64,000 nt of DNA from Antiquaquibacter soli. GTDB taxonomy: Bacteria; Actinomycetota; Actinomycetes; Actinomycetales; Microbacteriaceae. A model generated the notes under the pieces. That model was not told where the DNA came from and did not search any database. It saw only the letters and a list, made by a program, of their open reading frames with translations. Location of the stretch: contig NZ_JAUQUB010000003.1 of NCBI RefSeq assembly GCF_030580675.1, positions 186,001 to 250,000 on the forward strand. The letters run 5' to 3'. Shown one piece after another: positions 1-8,910 of this stretch; within the stretch, counting starts at the first letter, position 1; each line of letters starts with the position of its first letter. Made by a program: the position numbers and the translations under genes.

Positions 1-938
1 TAAGTCTGCCCGTCGGGGAGCGTCTCCGTGAAGTCGAGCACGGGAACGCCCGCGTCCTCGGCGGCCGCCCGCACCCGCTCGGTCTCGGGGCTCGCGGTCT
101 GCGAGTTGTAGGCGAGCACGACCACGGCGTTGTCGGCGAAGAGGTCGAGCGTCTCCTGGAGGGCGACGGGCGGCACATCCGCGCCCTCCTCGATCGCCTC
201 GGTGAACGCCTCGGGGGTGAGGTTGTCGAGCCCGACCGCGGCGAGCAGGTAGGCCGGCACGGGCTCGGTCATCGCGGCGCCCTGGCCCTCGAGCGCGGTG
301 TGCAGCTCGTCGGCGCGCGACTCGAGCGACTCGATATCGGCCGCGAGGGCCTCGGCGTTCGCGGTGTAGGTGTCCGCGTTGGCGGCATCGATCGCGGCGA
401 GCTCCTCCGCGATGTGTTCGACGACGTGCACCATGCCGTGCAGGTCGTACCAGACGTGCTCGTTGAAGCCCTCGATGTGGTCGTGGCCGTCGTGGCCGTC
501 GGCGGGCTCGTCGGTGTGGTCCTCGGCGGGCTCGTCCGCGTGGTCATCATCCGCGTGGTCCTCGTCCAGGAGCCCGGATGCCTCGACCGCTTCGATCACG
601 GGAGCGCTCGTGCCCGACGCCTCGACGAGCGTCTCCATGAACGGGTCGTAGCCCCCGCCGTTGAGGATGACGAGGTCGGCCTCGCTCACGGCGAGCTGGT
701 CGCGAGCGGATGCCTCGAAGGAGTGCGGGTCCTGGTTCGCTCCGGTGATGATGCTCGTAACGTCCACGAGGTCGCCGCCGATCGTCGCGGCGAGGTCGCC
801 GTACACGTTGGTGGAGGCGACGACGGAGAGGCGCGAGTCATCCCCACCGTCGGTCGGGGCGGGAGCCGAGCATCCGGCGAGGAGCAGGGCGGATGCGGCG
901 AGCGCGCCGATCGAGCCGAGTGCGGGGGAGGTCTTCAT
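1..938 (-). CDS. Zinc/manganese ABC transporter substrate-binding lipoprotein (ZnuA-like), 3' end cut off
   Basis: Extracytoplasmic metal-binding lipoprotein that would deliver Zn2+ (or Mn2+) to an ABC permease. The ~312 residues visible start at an ATG. A signal peptide ends in lipobox LLAGC with the lipidated Cys at residue 23. A cluster A-I metal-site motif QDPHSFE follows (His72). A His/Asp-rich loop at about residues 122-158 (DHADDDHADEPAEDH and more) is typical of ZnuA proteins and probably collects zinc. The C-terminus, and any permease and ATPase genes downstream, lie beyond the left edge. A Zur-like inverted repeat sits just upstream, which favours zinc over manganese. Family assignment is firm; metal identity is inferred. 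Confidence 0.88.
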   Translation of the reverse strand, partial: MKTSPALGSIGALAASALLLAGCSAPAPTDGGDDSRLSVVASTNVYGDLAATIGGDLVDVTSIITGANQDPHSFEASARDQLAVSEADLVILNGGGYDPFMETLVEASGTSAPVIEAVEASGLLDEDHADDDHADEPAEDHTDEPADGHDGHDHIEGFNEHVWYDLHGMVHVVEHIAEELAAIDAANADTYTANAEALAADIESLESRADELHTALEGQGAAMTEPVPAYLLAAVGLDNLTPEAFTEAIEEGADVPPVALQETLDLFADNAVVVLAYNSQTASPETERVRAAAEDAGVPVLDFTETLPDGQT

Positions 939-956
939 GCTGTGCTTTCTAAACGG

Positions 957-983
957 TGATAACCGTAATGAGATTCGTTATCA
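957..983 (-). promoter_or_regulatory. Zur/Fur-type operator, 27-bp inverted repeat
   Basis: Perfect 7-bp arms TGATAAC and GTTATCA are separated by 13 bp and centred 32 bp upstream of the binding-protein ATG. AT-rich inverted repeats of this kind are bound by Zur/Fur repressors. The position would block the promoter when zinc is plentiful. The arms are seen directly; the regulator is inferred from the target gene. Confidence 0.6.
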
Positions 984-1024
984 ATAACGTAGCACACGTG
1001 CGGGACGTCGGATCACCCTGCGTT

Positions 1025-2089
1025 CTAGACGGAGCGGTCGAGCGCCTTACCGGCGAGGATCGCGTCCGTGAACGCGTGGAGCCGCTGGACGGATGAGGCC
1101 TGGATGTCCCACCGCAGCCCCGTCGAGCTTCGAAGCTGAGTCTCCCCGTACAGCATGACCGGAATCACGCGGTTGTCTTTGAAGCGCTTATCGGGACCGC
1201 CCTTCGCGTTGACATACCGCCAGGTGCGATCGACTTGCTGAGCGTCGCTGGGGACAGGGCCGGACTCGATGAACCGAGTCGTATTGAAGTGCGCGCTGAG
1301 GTACTGGTACGACACGTCCGAGAACTTCTTCCCGTCACGGACGAGTATCCGGTCGGGGAGAAAGTAGATCCCCAGCGACTTAAGTTCCAATGCCGGGATA
1401 GCGACGTTCGTGACAAGCCACCTCGGACCCCCGAGCTGCACTGTCAGATCCTGACGGGTGACGATGTGGCTGGCGCCAGCGTTGATTTTGTGCTGATAGG
1501 CGGTTTGTACTTGACCCGATTCGGAGAGCCGCCAGAGCCGTTGGCTCGCCCTCAGATCTGTCGCGGTGGTCACCAATGCGTCGTACCAACTGGCGGCTTG
1601 GTCATTGACGTCGTAGAAGACGACGGCTGAGCGCCTGGCCTTGTCCCAGAGAAAGAGCCACCAACAGACCGGAACGGCCAATCCCCAGACGATCAGACCC
1701 CAGGGCATCGTGATCAGCCCGAGGAGGAAGAGCGCTATCGTGGCCGGCCACGCGACCGGCAGCCGAGAGCTCGCATCGTTGAGCTCTCTCACCAACTCAC
1801 CCGGTCCTGTCGGAACGAGCTCCGTAACGGCCGCGCCGGTAATGTCCTCCAGTTGCACGGATTGCGGGGCCCAGGACTGGATCGGCGCTGGAGGACTCGG
1901 AGGCAACGGCCCACCCGCCCCCACCGCGCTTCGGTAGTGAAGACCGCCTGCGCCAAGGCTCACATAGTTGCCCCGGGGCCCGCTTCCGACTCGGAAACCG
2001 GGGACCCCGACGCTCACGCCGACACCGCTTTGGCTCAGGTTGAAGCGGAAAGGCCCCGCTTTGAGCGACTTCCGAACATAAAATCCCAT
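1025..2089 (-). CDS. DUF4236 domain protein with two membrane segments
   Basis: Unknown function. The N-terminal ~54 residues (MGFYVRKSLKAGPFRFNLS, then Gly-rich VGVSVGVPGFRVG) match the DUF4236 family. A Pro-rich linker follows, then two adjacent membrane segments at about residues 114-148 and a soluble C-terminal ~200 residues without a motif I recognise. The ATG at 2089 is chosen because a GAGGAG ribosome site lies 5 nt upstream; a GTG at 2095 would overlap that site. Base composition is visibly less GC-rich than in its neighbours, so it may have been acquired. It stands alone between the zinc gene and the bkd operon. Confidence 0.75.
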   Translation of the reverse strand: MGFYVRKSLKAGPFRFNLSQSGVGVSVGVPGFRVGSGPRGNYVSLGAGGLHYRSAVGAGGPLPPSPPAPIQSWAPQSVQLEDITGAAVTELVPTGPGELVRELNDASSRLPVAWPATIALFLLGLITMPWGLIVWGLAVPVCWWLFLWDKARRSAVVFYDVNDQAASWYDALVTTATDLRASQRLWRLSESGQVQTAYQHKINAGASHIVTRQDLTVQLGGPRWLVTNVAIPALELKSLGIYFLPDRILVRDGKKFSDVSYQYLSAHFNTTRFIESGPVPSDAQQVDRTWRYVNAKGGPDKRFKDNRVIPVMLYGETQLRSSTGLRWDIQASSVQRLHAFTDAILAGKALDRSV

Positions 2090-2163
2090 GAACACTCCTC
2101 ACTAAAGAGTGTCTTAGGTGCTTGCTGCTGTCGTCTACCCCACGTTCGCGCCACAGGCGCGAA

Positions 2164-3522
2164 TCAGTCCAAGAGCAGCGCCGGCTCCTCCATCACCGAC
2201 GCGACGTCGGCGACGAAGCGCGACACGACATCCCCGTCGACGACGCGGTGGTCGAAGCTGCCCGCGACGGTCGTCACGAACCGCGGCCGCACCTCGCCGT
2301 CGACCACCCACGGCTTCTGCTTGATGGTGCCGAGCGCGAGGATGCCCACCTCGCCGGGGTTGAGGATCGGCGTGCCGGTGTCCATACCGAACGAGCCCAG
2401 GTTGGTGATCGTGAACGTTCCCCCAGCCATCTCGGCCGGCTGCGTCTTGCCGTCGCGCGCGGTGATCGTCAGCTGCTCGAGCGACTGCGCGAGATCGCGC
2501 AGGGAGAGAGTGTGGGCGTCCTTGATGTTCGGCACGACGAGCCCGCGCGGGGTGGCCGCCGCGATGCCGAGGTTCACGTAGTGGTGGACCGTGATCTCCT
2601 TGTCGGTGAACGTGGAGTTGACCATCGGGTTTCGGCGCACCGCCCAGATCACGGCCTTCGCCGCGATGAGCAGCGGCGAGAGGCGGATGCCCGCGAAGTC
2701 GGGGGAGTTCTTGAGGCGCTTGACGAACTCCATCGTTCGGGTCGCGTCGATGTCGACGAAGACGCTCACATGCGGGGCGGTGAACGCGCTCTGCGCCATC
2801 GCGGTCGCGATCGCCTTGCGCACCCCCTTCACCGGGATGACCTCTTCGCGCTCCGCACCCCACTCGGGCGTCTCGATGTTGCGGAACACGCTCGCCTGCT
2901 GCGCCTGACGGATGACGTCGTCGCGCGTGATCTCGCCAGCGAGACCGGTGGCGATCACCGTCGACAGGTCGACGCCGAGGTCCTTGGCGAGCTTGCGGAT
3001 CGGCGGCTTCGCGATGATGACGGATGCGAGTGCCGCGGGCACGCTCGCCGGCCGCGGCGCCGGAGCCGGCGGCGCGGGGGCCGCGGCGGCCGCGGGTGCT
3101 GCGCTCGCGCCACCCCGACGGCGGCGGGACGCGCCGTGCCCGCCCGCGCCGTACCCGACGAGGTTCGCGACCTTCTCCTCCGTGGCGACGGTCGCGGCCG
3201 TGGCGGCGATCGCCTCGACCTCCTCCACTGCGGCGGACGGGACCCCGGGGGCCGCGGCGGGCGCGGCGGGAGCCGCAGCATCCGCACCGTCACCGGCGAC
3301 CGAGATGATGGGGGTGCCGACCTCGACCGTCTGCCCCTCCTCGACAAGCAGGGCGTCGACGGTGCCGGCGAACGGCGACGGGAGCTCGACGAGCGACTTC
3401 GCGGTCTCGATCTCGACGAGCACCTGGTTGACGCTCACGGAGTCGCCGGGCTTGACCTTCCAGGCGACGATCTCCGCCTCGGTCAGTCCTTCACCCACGT
3501 CGGGGAGTCTGAACTCGGACAT
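2164..3522 (-). CDS. bkdC: Branched-chain 2-oxoacid dehydrogenase E2 (dihydrolipoamide acyltransferase)
   Basis: E2 core of a 2-oxoacid dehydrogenase complex; it moves the acyl group from E1 via lipoate to CoA. Domain order in 452 residues: one lipoyl domain (residues 1-75, lipoyl Lys42 in [10 protein letters not shown]), an Ala/Pro-rich linker, an E1/E3-binding domain near 165-205 ([14 protein letters not shown]) and a CAT-type catalytic domain. The catalytic DHRVVDG lies at 424-430 (His425, Asp429). It is the last gene of the hisC-bkdA-bkdB-bkdC run, 9 bp after E1 beta. Branched-chain rather than pyruvate specificity is inferred from the E1a/E1b architecture and the aminotransferase partner. 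No E3 gene is in the window, so the complex must borrow one. Confidence 0.9.
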   Translation of the reverse strand: MSEFRLPDVGEGLTEAEIVAWKVKPGDSVSVNQVLVEIETAKSLVELPSPFAGTVDALLVEEGQTVEVGTPIISVAGDGADAAAPAAPAAAPGVPSAAVEEVEAIAATAATVATEEKVANLVGYGAGGHGASRRRRGGASAAPAAAAAPAPPAPAPRPASVPAALASVIIAKPPIRKLAKDLGVDLSTVIATGLAGEITRDDVIRQAQQASVFRNIETPEWGAEREEVIPVKGVRKAIATAMAQSAFTAPHVSVFVDIDATRTMEFVKRLKNSPDFAGIRLSPLLIAAKAVIWAVRRNPMVNSTFTDKEITVHHYVNLGIAAATPRGLVVPNIKDAHTLSLRDLAQSLEQLTITARDGKTQPAEMAGGTFTITNLGSFGMDTGTPILNPGEVGILALGTIKQKPWVVDGEVRPRFVTTVAGSFDHRVVDGDVVSRFVADVASVMEEPALLLD

Positions 3523-3531
3523 GCGCGCTCC

Positions 3532-4512
3532 TTAGTAGGCCAGGGCCCGGTCGACTGCCTCGAGCACGCGGTCGGCGTCGGGCAGGTAGACGGATTCGAG
3601 CTTCGCGGGCGGGAACGGGGTGTCGAAGCCGGCGACCCGCAGCACCGGCGCTTCGAGGTGGTAGAAGCAGCGCTCGGTGATGGTCGCGGCGATCTCGGAG
3701 CCGACGGACACGAATCCGGGCGCCTCCTGCACGACCACGAGGCGACCGGTCTTCTGCACGGATGCGACGATCGGCTCGAAGTCGAGGGGCGAGATCGACC
3801 GCACGTCGACGACCTCGATGCTCGTGCCCTCCGTCGCGGCGATGTCGGCGGCCTGCAGGGCGAGCGAGACACTGGGGCCGTAGGCGACGAGTGTCACCTC
3901 GGTGCCCTCGCGCACCACGCGGCTGGAATGCAGGGGGATGCCCGCGCTCTCCGTATCGACCTCGCCCTTGGGCCAGTACCGGCTCTTCGGCTCGAAGAAC
4001 AGCACCGGGTCGTCGGAGGCGATCGCCTCCTGGATCATCCAGTATGCGTCGTGCGGGCTGCCGGGGCTCACGACCCGGAGGCCCGGGGTGTGCGCGAAGT
4101 ACGCCTCGGGGCTCTCCTGGTGGTGCTCGACGGCGCCGATGTGGCCGCCGTAGGGCACGCGGATGACGACGGGCATCGTCATGGCGCCCTCGTGGCGGTA
4201 GGTGAGCTTCGCGAGCTGGGAGGTGATCTGGTCGAAGCCGGGGAAGATGAAGCCGTCGAACTGGATCTCGCACACCGGCCGGTACCCGCGCATGGCGAGA
4301 CCGATGGCAGTGCCGATGATGCCGGACTCGGCGAGCGGGGTGTCGAGCACGCGCTTCTCGCCGAACTCGGCCTGCAGCCCCTCGGTCACGCGGAACACGC
4401 CGCCGAGGCGACCGATGTCCTCGCCCATGAGGAGCACTTTGTCGTTGTCGGCCATCGCGCGCTGCAGGCCGGCGTTGAGGGCCTTGGCCATGCTCATCGT
4501 CTCGATGCTCAC
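3532..4512 (-). CDS. bkdB: Branched-chain 2-oxoacid dehydrogenase E1 beta subunit
   Basis: Beta subunit of the heterotetrameric thiamine-diphosphate E1 that decarboxylates branched-chain 2-oxoacids. The 326 residues match full-length E1 beta: N-terminal transketolase-type pyrimidine-binding domain (KVLLMGEDIGRLGGVFRVTE, conserved Glu of the cofactor-activating loop) and C-terminal transketolase domain (SIEVVDVRSISPLDFE). The start is GTG, overlapping the E1 alpha stop as GTGA, so translation of the two subunits is coupled, as expected for a fixed stoichiometry. Confidence 0.92.
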   Translation of the reverse strand: MSIETMSMAKALNAGLQRAMADNDKVLLMGEDIGRLGGVFRVTEGLQAEFGEKRVLDTPLAESGIIGTAIGLAMRGYRPVCEIQFDGFIFPGFDQITSQLAKLTYRHEGAMTMPVVIRVPYGGHIGAVEHHQESPEAYFAHTPGLRVVSPGSPHDAYWMIQEAIASDDPVLFFEPKSRYWPKGEVDTESAGIPLHSSRVVREGTEVTLVAYGPSVSLALQAADIAATEGTSIEVVDVRSISPLDFEPIVASVQKTGRLVVVQEAPGFVSVGSEIAATITERCFYHLEAPVLRVAGFDTPFPPAKLESVYLPDADRVLEAVDRALAY

Positions 4513-5627
4513 GACTGACCCCCTTCGAACGACGCCTCGTAGTCGGCGAGCCAGCGCTCCTGGGCCTGGACGAGCGGGTGCGGCTCGGAGTACACGTTGC
4601 GGAAGACCTTGTCCGCCGGGGGTGCCTCGAGCGCGAGGGTGCGGCGGCGAACGTCGGCGGCGAGATCCTCGCCCTCCTGAGCGATCTCCGCGAAGAAGGC
4701 GTCGTCGGCGCCCTGGGCGCGGAGGTAGTTCTCGAACCGAATGATCGGGTCGTTCGCGGTCCAGAACTCGAGCTCGCCCGGCTCGCGGTACTTGGTCGGG
4801 TCGTCGCTCGTGGTGTGCGCGCCCATGCGGTACGTGAGCGCTTCGATGAATCGGGGGCCCTCGCCGGAGCGCGCCGCGTCGAGGTTGGCGGCGGTCACGG
4901 CGTAGCTGGCGAGGACGTCGTTGCCGTCGATCTGGATGCTCGGAATCCCGAACCCTGCAGCCCGCAGGTACAGCGGGGTGCGGGACTGGCGCGTGACGGG
5001 CACCGAGATCGCCCAGTGGTTGTTCTGCAGGAAGAAGACCTGCGGCGTCTGGTAGCTGGCCGCGAACACGAGCGCCTCGCTCACGTCGCCCTGGCTCGTG
5101 GCGCCGTCGCCGAAGTAGACGATGACGGCCTCGTCGGTGTCGGGGTTGCCGGTCGCCGTCGTGCCGTCGAACTGCATTCCCATCGCGTAACCGGTGGCGT
5201 GCAGGGCCTGCGAGCCGATGACGAGGGTGTAGAGGTGGAAGTTGTTGGTCTTCGCCGGATCCCAGCCGCCGTGGCTGATGCCGCGGAGCATCTCGATGAT
5301 GGTGATGAGGTCGAGGCCGCGGATGCGGGCGATGACGTGCTCGCGGTACGCGGGGAAGATGTGGTCCTGCGCCTTGGCGGCGAATCCGGAGCCGACCTGC
5401 GCTCCCTCCTGGCCGACGCTCGGGATCCAGAGGGCCAGCTGCCCCTGCCGCTGGAGGTTGCTCGCCTCGACGTCGAAGCGCCTCATGACGACCATCTGAC
5501 GGTGGAACTCCCGCAGCTGCTCGTCGCTGAGCGCCTCGATGAGGGGCAGGTACTCGGCGGTCTCTTCGCTCGCGACGAGCTCTCCCGCCGGGGACAGGAG
5601 TTGTAGCGTCGCCGGGGTGTAGGCCAT
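4509..5627 (-). CDS. bkdA: Branched-chain 2-oxoacid dehydrogenase E1 alpha subunit
   Basis: Alpha subunit of the E1 decarboxylase; binds the diphosphate of thiamine diphosphate. In 372 residues the GDGATSQGDVSEAL...NN thiamine-diphosphate fold motif is present at about 170-205, and the phosphorylation-loop-like YRMGAHTTSDDPTKYR near 290. In this family that loop shapes the active site rather than serving a kinase. ATG start, only 4 bp after the aminotransferase stop, so it is co-transcribed with it. The complex supplies branched acyl-CoA primers for iso/anteiso fatty acids and degrades Val/Leu/Ile; that role is inferred from family knowledge. Confidence 0.92.
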   Translation of the reverse strand: MAYTPATLQLLSPAGELVASEETAEYLPLIEALSDEQLREFHRQMVVMRRFDVEASNLQRQGQLALWIPSVGQEGAQVGSGFAAKAQDHIFPAYREHVIARIRGLDLITIIEMLRGISHGGWDPAKTNNFHLYTLVIGSQALHATGYAMGMQFDGTTATGNPDTDEAVIVYFGDGATSQGDVSEALVFAASYQTPQVFFLQNNHWAISVPVTRQSRTPLYLRAAGFGIPSIQIDGNDVLASYAVTAANLDAARSGEGPRFIEALTYRMGAHTTSDDPTKYREPGELEFWTANDPIIRFENYLRAQGADDAFFAEIAQEGEDLAADVRRRTLALEAPPADKVFRNVYSEPHPLVQAQERWLADYEASFEGGQS

Positions 5628-5631
5628 TGCT

Positions 5632-6723
5632 CTAATCTAACCCGCTGGTCGAAGCCGCCGTTTGGTGCAGTGAGACAACCTCCGCCGCGGCCCTTAGGAG
5701 TTTCTCGACAGCCTCGTGCTCGCCGATGCTGACGCGCACGCCTTCGCCGAGCGCCCGCACGATGATGCCGTACGACTCGAAGATCTCCGCGGCGCGAGCC
5801 GTGTGCTCCCCGGTGGGGAGCCACACGAAGTTGCCTTGCGGGGTCGGGATGCTCCACCCGATGTCCGCGAGGCCGCGGGTCACCTCGTCGCGGAGTGCCG
5901 CGAGCTCCCGCACCCGGTCGAGCAGCTCGGGCTCGTTCTCGAGGGACGCGAGAGCCGCGCGCTGAGCGGGCTCGGTCACGGAGAGGGGGATGGCGACGGC
6001 GCGCGCAGCATCCATCACGTACTCCGGCCCGACGGCGTAGCCGACTCGCAGACCCGCGAGGCCGTACGCCTTGGAGAATGTCCGGAGCACGACGAGGTTG
6101 GGGTACTCGTGGATGACGCGCTCCCCGCGCACGGCGTCCGGGTCGGTCACGAACTCGGCGTAGGCCTCGTCGAGCAGCACGAGGACGTGCGGCGGGACTT
6201 CGGCCATGAATGCGGCGAACTCGTCGTGGGTGACGACGGTGCTCGTCGGGTTGTTGGGGCTGCAGACGATCACGGCGCGCGTGCGGTCGGTGATCGCCGC
6301 GGCCATCGCGGGAAGGTCGTGCCGGGCGTCCGCGGTGAGCGGGACCTGGATGCTCGTGGAGCCGGCCGTGGCGACGAGCAGCGGGTACGCCTCGAAGCTG
6401 CGCCACGCGTACACGACTTCGTCGCCGGGAGCGCTCGCCGCGGAGATCAGCTGGGCGATGACCGAGACGGATCCGGCCCCGACCTGGACCTGCTCGGGCG
6501 AGACCCCGAACTTCTCGCCGATGCGGTACCGCAGTGCGGCGGCTGACGCTTCGGGGTAGCGGTTGACGCTGCTGAGGGCGATGGCGTTGAGCACGGCGGG
6601 CAGCGGGGGGTACGGGTTTTCGTTGGACGAGAGCTTGAAGGCGTCCTCGGCCGCCGTCCTGCCCTGACGGTAGGGCACGATCGACTCGATCTCGGGGCGG
6701 AGGCGCACGCGGTCGCTGGTCAC
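5632..6723 (-). CDS. Histidinol-phosphate/aromatic aminotransferase family protein (HisC-like)
   Basis: PLP-dependent fold-type I aminotransferase, 363 residues. It shows [17 protein letters not shown] at the N-terminus (HisC-type substrate loop) and the PLP lysine in [15 protein letters not shown] near residue 225. As first gene of an operon with bkdABC, it probably supplies or equilibrates 2-oxoacids for the dehydrogenase. A second HisC copy acting on aromatic amino acids is the usual annotation for such paralogues, and the true histidine-pathway gene is probably elsewhere. GTG start; the gene is divergent from a holin-like gene. Confidence 0.82.
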   Translation of the reverse strand: MTSDRVRLRPEIESIVPYRQGRTAAEDAFKLSSNENPYPPLPAVLNAIALSSVNRYPEASAAALRYRIGEKFGVSPEQVQVGAGSVSVIAQLISAASAPGDEVVYAWRSFEAYPLLVATAGSTSIQVPLTADARHDLPAMAAAITDRTRAVIVCSPNNPTSTVVTHDEFAAFMAEVPPHVLVLLDEAYAEFVTDPDAVRGERVIHEYPNLVVLRTFSKAYGLAGLRVGYAVGPEYVMDAARAVAIPLSVTEPAQRAALASLENEPELLDRVRELAALRDEVTRGLADIGWSIPTPQGNFVWLPTGEHTARAAEIFESYGIIVRALGEGVRVSIGEHEAVEKLLRAAAEVVSLHQTAASTSGLD

Positions 6724-6800
6724 CGGTCAAGCCTATTCGCGCGGGCGGCGCCCGCGAGGCGTCATTGCCAGTGGCTGCCCGCGCGGGCATAGTGGACCGC

Positions 6801-7196
6801 ATGAGCTTCGTACTGCGTGTCCTCATCAACGCCCTGGCCCTGTGGCTGACGACCCTGATCGTCGCCGGCGTCAAGGTCGTGCCGTACCCGCCGGCCGAGA
6901 CGCTCGAGACGGTGCTCACGTACCTCCTCGTGGCGCTCGTCTTCGGAATCGTGAACGGCATCATCGGCAACTTCATCCGCATCGTCGCGTTCCCGCTGTA
7001 CATCCTGACGCTCGGCCTGATCTCCCTCGTCGTGAACGGGCTCCTTCTGCTCCTCGTGGCGTGGATCTCGAGCCTCACCGGCTTCGGCCTCGTCGTCGAC
7101 GGTTTCTGGTGGGGAGTGCTGGGCGCTCTCGTGCTCGGCCTCATCAGCTGGCTCATCGGTGTGCTCCTGCGGCCCCTCACGAAGAAGGGCCGCTGA
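6801..7196 (+). CDS. Phage holin family 4-type integral membrane protein
   Basis: A 131-residue protein that is almost entirely hydrophobic, with four predicted membrane segments (about 4-26, 38-58, 63-88, 98-122) and a basic C-terminal tail LLRPLTKKGR. The pattern VLRVLINALALWLTTLIVAG plus NGIIGNFIRI matches the DUF360/phage holin 4 family, which is common in chromosomes with no linked prophage. The cellular role is unknown. ATG 6801 is preferred over the in-frame TTG at 6765 because it begins directly at the first membrane segment. Its 3' end overlaps the convergent hydrolase gene by 20 bp. Confidence 0.8.
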   Translation: MSFVLRVLINALALWLTTLIVAGVKVVPYPPAETLETVLTYLLVALVFGIVNGIIGNFIRIVAFPLYILTLGLISLVVNGLLLLLVAWISSLTGFGLVVDGFWWGVLGALVLGLISWLIGVLLRPLTKKGR

Positions 7197-8550
7197 CCCG
7201 ATCGATCTCGTAGGCGGTGCGCGACACGAGCACGCCGCCTTCGGTGAATCCCGCCACGCTCGCGGCGGCGCCCGCGAGCGTGGCGTCCGGGTCGGAGTCC
7301 ATCAGCCGCGCGGTCTCGAGGTAGCCCTCGACGCGGTGCCCGGGCATGAGCTCGGATCCGTCGAACTCCATCCCCTCCGTCGCATACCGCTGCACGAGGA
7401 CCGCGTGCGTGTTGTCTTGACGGCCTCCCAACGCGGCCACGAGGTCGTCGGTGTGCTCGACGAGAACGGTCGGCACCGACTCGGGCAGCGGGATCTGCCC
7501 GGTCGGGCCGCCGAAGGTCACGAGCCCCCGCGCATCGAAGTCTCCGGATGACACGAGCCGCGCCGCCGTCGCAGCGCCTTGCGAATACCCCGTGAACTGC
7601 ACGGGAGTGTCCGCATCCAGACCCGCCTCCCGCATCGCCGCCCGCACCGCTTCGGCGGAGCCACTGCTCTCGCCCGCCGCGTTGGCGATGTTGCTCGCCA
7701 TGTCCCAGGGCTGGCCCTCCACCCACGGGTCGAAGTCGACCGTGCCGGCGATGTAGACCTCGGCGCGGATCTCGCCGTCGGGCATCTCGTACTTCTCGAT
7801 CGTCACCTGCGGCCCTCCGCGCGTGAAGGGGTCGGGCACCCGCGAGAGTCGATCCACGAATCCGCTCGGTGCGGGAGCGCTCGGCAGCGCCTGCTGGCTC
7901 GCCACACGAACGTCGGGGGCCGGGCGCATGCCGATGAGAGCCCCGACCGCGCCGAGCGCGCCGGCGGCCGTCGAGAGCCCCGAGAGTCCGAGGCCCTGGT
8001 CGCCGAGCAGGGCGGCGATCGGTGCGGGGATCCCCGCCCGAGCCATCAGCGCATCGTCCGCGCCCATCACGCCCGCGCGCACCGCCCCGACGACCGTCGG
8101 GTCGCTGAGGAGCCGGTTGCGGTCCGCGGGGGACAGGAGCGCGACACCGGTCACCGAGGTAGCGGCGAGGGGCGCGAGCAGGGGGGCGAGCATCCCGCCG
8201 AGGGTGCCGAGGCCGTCGATAGCGCCGCCGAGCAATCGCCTCGCGCCGAATTCCACCGCCGAGTAGCCGTCGGCCGCTTGCGAGAGGGCCCAGGAGAAGA
8301 ACTGCGCCTGCAGCTCGGCCTGGTGGAGGAACATGACGGCGCGGTCGAGGTCGACCTCGGCCCGCTTCGCGTCGGCCGGGGCGTCGCGCAGCTCGCCCCA
8401 CGTGAGCAGTCCGTCAATGGCTCCGAGTTCGGCACGCAGCGACGCCGACTCGCGAGTGAGTGACTCGAGCTGGGTCGCGGCCCCGACGAGCTCGTCGGTG
8501 ATCACGGAGGTCGTCTCGCCGCCGCCCGAGATGGGGAGGCCGTCAGGCAC
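7177..8550 (-). CDS. Alpha/beta-hydrolase fold protein with WXG/helical N-terminal region
   Basis: A 457-residue protein. The first ~110 residues are helical and Ala/Glu-rich, resembling a secretion or packing domain. A Gly/Ala-rich middle follows, and the C-terminal half holds a serine hydrolase core: nucleophile elbow GYSQG at 321-325 (Ser323), a following acidic stretch EHTDDLVA and a late His (PGHRVEGY) that could complete the triad. Substrate is unknown; lipase/esterase or PE-PPE-like hydrolase are possible. It overlaps the small WXG-like gene upstream by 8 bp, so the two are co-expressed. The WXG-type partner suggests export, but no secretion genes are visible. Confidence 0.7.
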   Translation of the reverse strand: MPDGLPISGGGETTSVITDELVGAATQLESLTRESASLRAELGAIDGLLTWGELRDAPADAKRAEVDLDRAVMFLHQAELQAQFFSWALSQAADGYSAVEFGARRLLGGAIDGLGTLGGMLAPLLAPLAATSVTGVALLSPADRNRLLSDPTVVGAVRAGVMGADDALMARAGIPAPIAALLGDQGLGLSGLSTAAGALGAVGALIGMRPAPDVRVASQQALPSAPAPSGFVDRLSRVPDPFTRGGPQVTIEKYEMPDGEIRAEVYIAGTVDFDPWVEGQPWDMASNIANAAGESSGSAEAVRAAMREAGLDADTPVQFTGYSQGAATAARLVSSGDFDARGLVTFGGPTGQIPLPESVPTVLVEHTDDLVAALGGRQDNTHAVLVQRYATEGMEFDGSELMPGHRVEGYLETARLMDSDPDATLAGAAASVAGFTEGGVLVSRTAYEIDRVSGPSS

Positions 8551-8800
8551 GGGAATTCACCTGCCCGAGCGCCGAGGCCGTGTTGCCCCGAGCGGAGTGC
8601 AGCGACGCGACCGCCTCGTCGAGCGCGGCAGCGATCGACTGCATCGCGGTCTCGAAGGCCCGGCGAGCGCTGCCTCGCCACGCGCTCGTGGGAGGGGGCA
8701 CGAGTTCCGCGCGCATGCGCTCGGCTCGGGCGACGACGAGGGCGAGTTCGCGGTACTGGTACTCGAGGGCGGCGGCGAGGGCGGCATCCTGGGGAGTCAT
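8543..8800 (-). CDS. Small WXG100-like helical protein
   Basis: An 85-residue, wholly helical protein with a central turn SAWRGSARRAFE that reads as a W-x-G motif with the F/Y spacing of the WXG100/ESAT-6 superfamily. The ATG at 8800 (MTPQDAALAAALEYQYRELA) is chosen because it gives the usual family length; upstream in-frame codons add a low-complexity Arg/Pro segment. It is the first gene of a pair with the 457-residue hydrolase, with an 8-bp overlap. Small Wxg proteins commonly dimerise with, or chaperone, a larger effector; that role here is inference. Confidence 0.62.
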   Translation of the reverse strand: MTPQDAALAAALEYQYRELALVVARAERMRAELVPPPTSAWRGSARRAFETAMQSIAAALDEAVASLHSARGNTASALGQVNSRA

Positions 8801-8910
8801 CGCTCCAGCGTGCGATCCGCGGTCGACTGGACGACAGCCGCGGCCGCGATCGGGGGATTGTTCACCGATCCGGGCCTGTGGTGGGGAGGGGTTCCGCGCC
8901 ACAATGGAGC

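Noticed and set aside
2122-4518. A 798-codon plus-strand frame opposite the bkd genes
   Set aside because: Antisense to three well-conserved enzymes; translation has no recognisable domain.
5483-8401. A 972-codon open frame on the minus strand spanning several genes
   Set aside because: It overlaps bkdA, the aminotransferase and the hydrolase in other frames and is Arg/Pro-rich low-complexity, the usual artefact of high GC content.
7177-8800. Complete type VII secretion locus
   Set aside because: No EccB/C/D/E or mycosin genes are present in the window; only the WXG-like/hydrolase pair is supported.
8543-8902. Longer start for the WXG-like protein
   Set aside because: The extra N-terminal residues are Arg/Pro low-complexity and overlap the divergent promoter region.
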